This document shows, one piece after another, positions 32,080-36,764 of a stretch of 36,764 nt of DNA; the stretch's first letter is position 1, and each line of letters opens with the position of its first letter. Origin of the DNA: an uncultured Clostridia bacterium. GTDB lineage: Bacteria > Bacillota > Clostridia > Christensenellales > Aristaeellaceae. The notes beneath the pieces are model-generated. The model searched no databases and was not told the origin of the DNA. It saw nothing but the letters and a program-made list of their open reading frames with translations. The stretch lies in contig CALGBY010000087.1 of assembly GCA_937886445.1 (NCBI GenBank), positions 1 through 36,764 on the forward strand. The letters are read 5' to 3'. A program made the position numbers and the translations under genes.

Positions 32080-32196
32080 ACATACAACTGTCCCACAGAT
32101 GTGCATAAAAGGAAATGCAATCTGCTGCCGCAGATAAAGCGGCCCGGCCCCACGCCCGCTTCCGGGCATCGCCTGCTCAGTTTGTACTGGTGATCT
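32080..32196 (-). promoter_or_regulatory. NiCo (czcD) riboswitch
   Basis: The minus-strand RNA shows the NiCo aptamer landmarks in order: ACTGAGCAGGC, a hairpin (ATGCCCG-GAAG-CGGGCGT), GCCGGGCCGC with GCGGCAGCAGA, then GCACATCTGTGGGACAGT. P1 closes TACAAACTG with CAGTTGTA. This matches the four-way-junction consensus closely. After the aptamer a bulged stem (TGTTCCATAGGT with ACCTATTTATGGAACA, 32043-32084) could be part of the expression platform, but it lacks a U-tract, so the mechanism is unclear. Confidence 0.92.
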
Positions 32197-32246
32197 CGCA
32201 TCCCGGCAGAACCGGAATGTAATGCAGTGCAAAGAGATTACGTTCC

Positions 32247-32275
32247 ATTATATGTGAGAAGACGTGGAATGTCAA
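32247..32275 (-). promoter_or_regulatory. Promoter of the NiCo riboswitch/ATPase transcript
   Basis: TTGACA (32275-32270), a 17-nt spacer and TATAAT (32252-32247): a perfect sigma-A promoter. The transcript would start about 45 nt before the aptamer and carry a leader of about 275 nt. Confidence 0.92.
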
Positions 32276-32328
32276 CCGTTGGGTGTGCCGGGCAGTAATA
32301 GGACCCATGACAAGGTCCCGAAAGCTGT

Positions 32329-32362
32329 GCAGAAGGCGCTGCCGGTCGGCAGCGCCTTCTGC
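32329..32362 (-). terminator. Stem-loop after the small gene pair
   Basis: A perfect 15-bp stem (32329-32343 with 32348-32362) with a 4-nt loop, starting 3 nt after the stop codon. There is no U-run on either strand, so it may act as an mRNA 3' stabiliser or a weak terminator. Confidence 0.6.
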
Positions 32363-32364
32363 AT

Positions 32365-32592
32365 TCAGTCTGCGTCCAGCGGGTCCAAGGCCGCGTTGGA
32401 GGGGATGGCGGGCTCCGGAAGCTGCTTGTAGAGCACATCGTTTACATGGGAGAGCATCCGCTGCTGGTAGTCCTGGATATCGTCCAGGGAGCGAAAACTG
32501 GTGTTGCTCTTTTCCAGCGCAATCTGAGCATCCAACGGCAGCGCGTTGAAATAGGCGATGGCCTCCGGGGAGAGAAGCGCGCGGTCAAGCAT
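32365..32592 (-). CDS. Small acidic protein of unknown function (second of a pair)
   Basis: Not recognised. A 75-aa soluble, helical, acidic protein (RALLSPEAIAYFNALPLDAQ, then a Pro/Asp-rich tail). Its start overlaps the end of the preceding 51-aa gene by 8 nt (ATGCTTGA), so the two are probably translationally coupled and work together. Confidence 0.65.
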   Translation of the reverse strand: MLDRALLSPEAIAYFNALPLDAQIALEKSNTSFRSLDDIQDYQQRMLSHVNDVLYKQLPEPAIPSNAALDPLDAD

Positions 32593-32740
32593 GGCCTTCG
32601 CCCTCTGCTACGATGCGCTCCAGGACGGCCATCAGGTCGTTCATGTTTTCCAGCTTGACGTCCATGGAGAGAATGTGGTTTTTCAGGTCAATGGGCATGG
32701 ACTCGAACTGGGCACGGATCTTGGGAGATACTGTGGACAT
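32585..32740 (-). CDS. Small protein of unknown function (first of a pair)
   Basis: Not recognised. A 51-aa protein, MSTVSPKIRAQFESMPIDLK followed by a Met-rich amphipathic helix region ILSMDVKLENMNDLMAVLER. It reads as a short helical, possibly coiled-coil, partner of the 75-aa protein. GAGGTG lies 7 nt before ATG. A longer frame extending upstream crosses a strong terminator and is rejected. Confidence 0.65.
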   Translation of the reverse strand: MSTVSPKIRAQFESMPIDLKNHILSMDVKLENMNDLMAVLERIVAEGEGHA

Positions 32741-32777
32741 TGGAATCACCTCGCGCCTAGTATGAGCCAAAACGGGC

Positions 32778-32813
32778 AAAAAAAACGCCGGCGACCCCAA
32801 ATGTCGTCCGGCG
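32778..32813 (-). terminator. Strong intrinsic terminator, minus strand
   Basis: CGCCGG-A-CGAC (32813-32803) pairs with GTCGCCGGCG (32795-32786) with one bulge, followed by eight Ts. It lies about 190 nt past the GH18 stop and 38 nt before the small gene pair. Confidence 0.9.
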
Positions 32814-32975
32814 GAACTTCTTGGTCTGCCTCCCCGGAAGAGCCATTGCCCTTCCGGGGAGCACAGCGGTGTTGCAAAGAGAGAGAGGGAGGAGGTTGGA
32901 ATTGGTATTGGGTCTTTGCAAATATAGAATATCATACTGAAAAGGGAATTGATGGACAGTTTTATAACGTGCTGT
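32778..32975 (-). ncRNA. Candidate noncoding RNA or long structured 3' UTR
   Basis: The 190 nt between the GH18 stop and the terminator encode nothing credible. They contain a pyrimidine-rich run (CCTCCTCCCTCTCTCTC, an anti-SD-like sequence), a 12-bp-class hairpin CCCCGGAAG-GGGCAATGGC-type near 32840-32865, and the terminal stem. A -35/-10-like pair TTCATA-N17-TATAAA lies around 32960-32988. It was compared mentally with 6S and SRP RNA without a convincing match. It could equally be the 3' UTR of the amidase/GH18 operon. Confidence 0.35.
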
Positions 32976-33005
32976 GAACTTTTTATGAACGACAATATTT
33001 TCCTT

Positions 33006-34295
33006 TTAGACGGGGTCCTGAATGTGGAACAGACTGTCCAGCACCAGCCAGTTTTGGGCAAATGGACGCATGAGATTCCAGTAGCCGGCTCCGGACAGGC
33101 CGTATTCCGGGATGAGGGACAGCTTGGCGGCGATGCTCCTGGCGTCTTCAAACCAGACCTCATGTGCCGTACCCCTCTCGTCCGTGTAGCGGAACCAGGG
33201 CGCCTGGGCGGTCTCATCGTATTGGATGGCCACACCATAACGACGGGCCAGGCTGACGGCATACTGGGGGGAGATGGAGGTGGCCCGAGTCTCCCCTTGG
33301 CGGAAGGGCAGCGGCCAGTCATAGCCGTAGGCCGGGATGCCCAGCCAGATTTGACCGGCGGGGAGCTCCGTCAGGGCGTACTCCACCACCGAGCGCACAT
33401 TGGGCAGCGGTGCTACCGCCATGGGCGGGCCGTATGTATAGCCCCACTCATAGGTCATTAAAAAGACGCGGTCGGCGGCGGCCCCCAGGGCGCGGTAGTC
33501 GTGGCCCTCATAGAGCAGACCGGGCTGGTCGGCCGAGGTTTTGGGGGCCAGCGCCACCACCACGGGGTAGCCGCGCGGATTCAGCCGCTCCCGCAGGCGG
33601 CGGATGAAGGAAGCATAGGCCGCCGCATCCTGGGGGAAAACAAATTCGAAATCCACGTCCAGACCGCTGTAGCCCTTGGTCTCCAGCGTGTTGAGTACAT
33701 TGTCGATCAGGACGCCCTGGACGTCCTGGTCGTTGAGGACCAGACTGGCCAGCTCGTTGGAAAAGCTGCCCTCGTCGGTGAGGGTGGACAAGTGCATCAG
33801 AGCTCCGGTCCCCACATTGCGGGCCGCGGTGAGGAGCGCCTGGTCCTCCAGCGGCACCAGCGCGCCGTCCGGCTGGATGCCATAGGTAAAGGGCGTGATA
33901 TAGGTGAGGAAGGGAAGGGTACGCCGCAGCAGGCCCGGATCAATAAAGGGGTAGGCATAGCCGTTGACCGCAATGGGGGGGTATTTTGCGCTGTCACCCT
34001 GATAGCTGAGGACCACGGTCTGGCCGGAATAGAGGGTGGGGGAGCCCTCCAGGACGGTGTTGTTGCGGTAGAGCTGGCGGACCGGTACGCCGCTGGCCCG
34101 AGCCACGGAATAGAGCGTATCGCCGGACCGGGCGGTGTAGACCTGGTCGGGGAAACGGAGGACCAGCGTCTGCCCCACCACCAGCTCGTAGGGGGGAAAA
34201 AGCCGGTTTTCGCTGGCAATCCGCTCCGCAGACAGCCCGGATCGCTGGGCGATGGCATTCAGAGTGTCGCCTGCCTGTACGACATAGATCTCCAT
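33006..34295 (-). CDS. LysM-GH18 cell-wall hydrolase, YaaH/SleL-like
   Basis: A 429-aa protein with two LysM peptidoglycan-binding repeats (about 3-47 and 51-96) followed by a GH18 barrel; the catalytic motif is GLDVDFE (211-217, acid E217). This is the architecture of YaaH/SleL, spore N-acetylglucosaminidases that cut cortex fragments during germination. No signal peptide is present, as in spore-coat members that are packaged from the mother cell. It follows the amidase by 12 nt in one operon. A general cell-wall role rather than a spore role cannot be excluded. Confidence 0.9.
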   Translation of the reverse strand: MEIYVVQAGDTLNAIAQRSGLSAERIASENRLFPPYELVVGQTLVLRFPDQVYTARSGDTLYSVARASGVPVRQLYRNNTVLEGSPTLYSGQTVVLSYQGDSAKYPPIAVNGYAYPFIDPGLLRRTLPFLTYITPFTYGIQPDGALVPLEDQALLTAARNVGTGALMHLSTLTDEGSFSNELASLVLNDQDVQGVLIDNVLNTLETKGYSGLDVDFEFVFPQDAAAYASFIRRLRERLNPRGYPVVVALAPKTSADQPGLLYEGHDYRALGAAADRVFLMTYEWGYTYGPPMAVAPLPNVRSVVEYALTELPAGQIWLGIPAYGYDWPLPFRQGETRATSISPQYAVSLARRYGVAIQYDETAQAPWFRYTDERGTAHEVWFEDARSIAAKLSLIPEYGLSGAGYWNLMRPFAQNWLVLDSLFHIQDPV

Positions 34296-34307
34296 GGGAG
34301 CCTCCCA

Positions 34308-35048
34308 TCAGACCAGGGTGACGTAGTCTGAGCTGGCATACCCCACCACGCCGTCAAACCGGACCAGATACCAGCCCTGCCACTGGTTGATGACGGTGAG
34401 CCGGGCGCCGTCGTAAGCGCGGGCCACGATGGGGGCGGTGGTGGAGGGCCTGGAGCGGATGTTCAGCGAGCCCCAATTTACATCCACCACGGCGGGACGG
34501 GCGGGGCGGGGCTCCAGGAAGGGGATGCCGAAGTACTGGCACAGAGAGCTCACGATGTTCCGGGCGATGGCGTTCAGATTGTTTTTGACCCAGGCCGCAT
34601 CGTCGGGATTGTCGTGATATCCCAGCTCAATGAAGACCGAGGGCGCCCGGACCCGCCGGACCTCACCGATGGCGGTGGTGGGCTCCGCCCGGACCCGGTC
34701 GGGGAGCGGATAAATGTTTTTCAGATTTTCAGCCACGATCTCCGCCGCTCGCCGCCCCTCGGTGCTGCCGGGATAGTAAAAGACAATGATGCCGCGGATC
34801 TGGCCGTAGAGGCCCTCCGGAGCGGCATTGGAGTGGAGCGCCAGGTGCAGGTCGTAGTTGCCCTCGTTGGAAGCGCGGATCGCGGCGGCGGCGGTCATTT
34901 CGGGCGTGTTGCGGACGTACTGGATGCCGGAGGCGTCCAGATAGGGGACCATGGCGTCCGCCAGCCGGTTCATCCACTCCTCTTCGGTGCCGCCGCTGAC
35001 GTAAAAATTGTTCTCCTGGGTGGAAGGAGAGAGATAAATGATAGGCAT
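34308..35048 (-). CDS. N-acetylmuramoyl-L-alanine amidase (amidase_3) with SH3b domain, altered zinc site
   Basis: A 246-aa protein. Amidase_3 core at about 1-180: the metal motifs ALHSNAAPEG (H72) and FIELGYHDN (E141) are present, and an acidic TEEEW (about 21-25) could supply the other Glu ligand. The first-strand GHGG histidine is replaced by YLSPSTQEN, so one usual zinc ligand is missing. A linker and a C-terminal SH3b domain (LNIRSRPSTTAPIVARAYDG through GYASSDYV) follow. No signal peptide. CwlD-like amidases make muramic-lactam in the spore cortex, which fits the GH18 partner. ATG with GGAGG 7 nt upstream; a longer in-frame start at 35090 lacks support. Confidence 0.87.
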   Translation of the reverse strand: MPIIYLSPSTQENNFYVSGGTEEEWMNRLADAMVPYLDASGIQYVRNTPEMTAAAAIRASNEGNYDLHLALHSNAAPEGLYGQIRGIIVFYYPGSTEGRRAAEIVAENLKNIYPLPDRVRAEPTTAIGEVRRVRAPSVFIELGYHDNPDDAAWVKNNLNAIARNIVSSLCQYFGIPFLEPRPARPAVVDVNWGSLNIRSRPSTTAPIVARAYDGARLTVINQWQGWYLVRFDGVVGYASSDYVTLV

Positions 35049-35098
35049 GGGGATTCCTCCTTTGGTGGTATCCCATCCTATGCACCCCAAGCGGGTTT

Positions 35099-35127
35099 GG
35101 AACCTTTTGCCGGTGAACCTCGTCTAA
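35099..35127 (+). promoter_or_regulatory. ECF-sigma-type promoter of the DUF4349 gene
   Basis: GGAACC (35099-35104), a 16-nt spacer and CGTCTAA (35121-35127), the classic ECF (SigW/RpoE-like) arrangement, 54 nt upstream of the start. No sigma-A-like -10 of quality was seen in the same gap. Confidence 0.65.
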
Positions 35128-35181
35128 AGGGCATGACACAGCCCCGTTCCCTTCGCGCAATGAATGAAAGTGAGGTGCCCA

Positions 35182-36129
35182 ATGAAAGGAAAAACAATCC
35201 TGCCGCTCGCACTCCTGCTCGCCGCGGCGCTCACCGCCTGCTCCGGCGGGAACAGCGCCACCATGGCCGCCGCTCCCTCGGCGGCGGCGGAATACAAGGG
35301 AGAGATGGACCGCCCGGAAGAACCGGCCGCTGACATGGCTCTGAGCACAACGCTCCGGGCCGCAGGGGCGGCCGCTGGCGTCTACGCGGACGCCAAGCTC
35401 ATCCAAAGGGCCGATTACGAAGTGCAGACTACGGACTACCCGGCGGCCGAAACGGCGCTGGAAGCTCTGGTGGAGCGCTGCGGCGGCTACTTTGAGTATC
35501 AGGAGACCAGCGGAGGGGGCTATTACGAGAGCGCCGCCCGCCGCTGGGGCAGCTTTACCATTCGGGTCCCCAAAGAGCAGTATGATGCCTTTACAGGCTC
35601 GGTGGGCGAGGTGGGACATGTGGTGAGCCAGTCCGGCAGCGCAGAAGATGTGGGACAGAACTATTCCGACATCGAACTGCGCCTGCAAACCCAGCGGACC
35701 AAGCAGGAGCGGCTGCTGGCCCTGCTGGAGAAGGCGGCGACTATGGAAGATATCATCTCCCTGGAAAACGCCCTGTCCGAGACCGAGTATCAGATCGAGC
35801 AGTATACCTCTGATTTGAAGCGCTACGACTCCCTCATTGATTTTGCGACCATTGAGCTCCGGCTGACCGAGGTGGCCCGGATCAGCGACGAGCCCGGCGA
35901 GGTGGCGCCGCTGGGAGCTCGGGTCGCCTCTGCTTTTGGCGAGGGTCTGCATTCCTTTGGCGACGGGCTGGGAAATTTGGCCGTCTGGCTGGCCTATCAT
36001 GCGGTGGGTGTCGCGGCGCTCCTGGCCGTTTTAATGGGGGCGGGGCTGGCCGTCCGGAGGCGGCTTCGGAAGCGCGGCGCGGTCCGTGTGCCGTCCGACG
36101 CCCAGACGGAGGAAACAGAGGGCCGGTAG
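35182..36129 (+). CDS. DUF4349 lipoprotein
   Basis: A 315-aa exported lipoprotein: the signal ends in the lipobox LTAC (Cys at about 20), followed by a low-complexity Ala-rich spacer. The DUF4349 domain starts near KLIQRADYEVQTTDYPAAET, continues through FTIRVPKEQYDAF and a long coiled-coil (LQTQRTKQERLLALLEKAAT), and ends with a membrane helix (VGVAALLAVLMGAGLAV) and a basic tail. DUF4349 genes often sit beside ECF sigma/anti-sigma genes. Here only the ECF-like promoter is seen. GAGG lies 6 nt before ATG; an upstream in-frame start at 35164 is less likely. Stop is TAG. Confidence 0.9.
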   Translation: MKGKTILPLALLLAAALTACSGGNSATMAAAPSAAAEYKGEMDRPEEPAADMALSTTLRAAGAAAGVYADAKLIQRADYEVQTTDYPAAETALEALVERCGGYFEYQETSGGGYYESAARRWGSFTIRVPKEQYDAFTGSVGEVGHVVSQSGSAEDVGQNYSDIELRLQTQRTKQERLLALLEKAATMEDIISLENALSETEYQIEQYTSDLKRYDSLIDFATIELRLTEVARISDEPGEVAPLGARVASAFGEGLHSFGDGLGNLAVWLAYHAVGVAALLAVLMGAGLAVRRRLRKRGAVRVPSDAQTEETEGR

Positions 36130-36134
36130 AGGCA

Positions 36135-36168
36135 GGGGGATGGGTCTGCGACCCGTCCCCCCTTGTTA
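36135..36168 (+). terminator. Terminator of the DUF4349 gene
   Basis: A 12-bp stem (36135-36146 with 36150-36161, one wobble), a 3-nt loop and CTTGTTAT. The tail doubles as the -35 of the next promoter. Confidence 0.8.
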
Positions 36169-36190
36169 TCTGAGGGGAATGTGATATAAT
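36163..36190 (+). promoter_or_regulatory. Promoter of the FHA gene
   Basis: TTGTTA (36163-36168), a 16-nt spacer and TATAAT (36185-36190), 54 nt before the start codon. Confidence 0.8.
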
Positions 36191-36243
36191 GACTGCCCTG
36201 AGGACCTGCTCGTCCCCGACTCTGAAAGGGAGGGATTTACCCG

Positions 36244-36764
36244 ATGGAACAGCTCCTATCCGCGCCGCAGGCCCTGATGGACCGGCTTGCGGCTCTGCTG
36301 GAGGCGGATCCCCTGGCAACGGCCTGGTACACGGCGGCGGCGCGGTTTGTTTTCCCTGTTCTGGCTCTGCTCATTCTGGCCCGCACCATCCGATCCCTGG
36401 TCACGGTGCCCCATGTACCGGAGGTCTGGGCCTATCTGTCCCTGCCCAACGGGGCGGACGAGCCGCTGACCCATTGGGAGAATATCATTGGCCGCTCCGG
36501 ATTTTCGGATGTGGTGCTCAACTACCCCACTGTCTCCCGTCAGCACGCCGCTCTGATCCGGGGGAAGGACCGGAATTGGACCCTCTATGATCTGGATTCC
36601 AAGGGGGGCGTGGCGGTCAACGGCAGGGCGGTGGCGGGGCAGGCCGCCGTCCAGTATGGCGACGTGCTCTCGTTGGGCGGCGTGGAGACGGTGCTGCTGG
36701 CGGTCTCCCCGGAGGAGGAGCAGGAGCGCCGGGCCGCCGAGACTGCCGAGGGCGAGCCGCAGGA
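36244..36764 (+). CDS. FHA-domain membrane protein, 5' part (runs off the right edge)
   Basis: At least 173 residues from ATG (GGGAGGG 9 nt upstream). One membrane helix (ARFVFPVLALLILARTI, about 37-53) precedes a cytoplasmic FHA domain (about 70-150): the phosphothreonine-binding signature is IIGRSGFSDVVLNYPTVSRQ, then HAALIRG and the GGVAVNGR loop. FHA domains read Ser/Thr-kinase phosphorylation. In clostridia, such genes often lead operons with FtsW/RodA and a penicillin-binding protein, which would lie to the right (inference). Confidence 0.88.
   Translation, partial: MEQLLSAPQALMDRLAALLEADPLATAWYTAAARFVFPVLALLILARTIRSLVTVPHVPEVWAYLSLPNGADEPLTHWENIIGRSGFSDVVLNYPTVSRQHAALIRGKDRNWTLYDLDSKGGVAVNGRAVAGQAAVQYGDVLSLGGVETVLLAVSPEEEQERRAAETAEGEPQ

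Noticed and set aside
32778..32975. 6S RNA or SRP RNA at the noncoding stretch
   Set aside because: Neither the central bubble of 6S nor the GGAA/GNAR loop of SRP RNA could be identified. Kept only as an unassigned candidate.
33501..34331. 276-codon plus-strand frame
   Set aside because: Antisense to the LysM-GH18 gene, whose motifs are all in frame on the minus strand.

Overview
The window looks like chromosomal DNA of a GC-rich, spore-forming, carbohydrate-using clostridial Firmicute, probably a gut Oscillospiraceae/Christensenellales-type bacterium. The reasons are a CtsR-type operator at clpB, strong GGAGG ribosome binding sites, tetrahydrofolate (THF) and NiCo riboswitches, a YaaH/SleL-like GH18 protein with a CwlD-like amidase, and a sigma-54 gene. 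No species can be named from the sequence alone.

Left part (1-18.3 kb). The 5' end of clpB runs off the left edge. A LacI-controlled maltodextrin-type operon follows on the minus strand: lacI-type regulator, GH13 neopullulanase/cyclomaltodextrinase, solute-binding protein and two permeases. It has a near-consensus promoter, an operator just downstream of the -10, and a hairpin after the binding-protein gene. No transporter ATPase is present, so a shared MsmX-type ATPase is presumably encoded elsewhere. Next come a large beta-helix protein, a secreted protein of unknown function, an ABC exporter pair, a small membrane protein, a secreted GH5 glucanase, two unknown membrane proteins and ATP-type PEP carboxykinase (pckA). 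Two inverted-repeat elements with related 18-nt ends follow the GH5 gene and pckA.

Middle (18.5-23.2 kb). A DUF1275/YoaK membrane protein is followed by an ECF folate S component (folT) behind a class-I THF riboswitch whose leader can sequester the Shine-Dalgarno (SD) sequence. Then come a formate/nitrite-type channel, a highly structured repeat, rpoN (sigma-54) and tRNA-Pro(GGG).

Accessory region (23.2-29.4 kb). This is a patchwork of AT-rich or decayed genes: an AraC/GyrI-like regulator broken by one in-frame TAG, a WapI-like orphan immunity protein, gene remnants, GNAT and SRPBCC proteins, a truncated DUF2786 gene with phage/ICE-type neighbours, tRNA-Arg(ACG) and a VanZ-family protein.

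Right part (29.4 kb to the end). A P-type cation ATPase lies behind a clear NiCo riboswitch and a near-consensus promoter, which points to Ni/Co (or Fe) export. Two overlapping small genes, a possible noncoding RNA with a strong terminator, an amidase plus LysM-GH18 cell-wall/spore pair, a DUF4349 lipoprotein with an ECF-sigma-like promoter, and an FHA-domain protein running off the right edge complete the window. The most informative signals are the two riboswitches tied to specific transporters, the amber-interrupted regulator, the shared-end repeat elements, the amidase lacking its usual first zinc histidine, and the unassigned structured transcripts.
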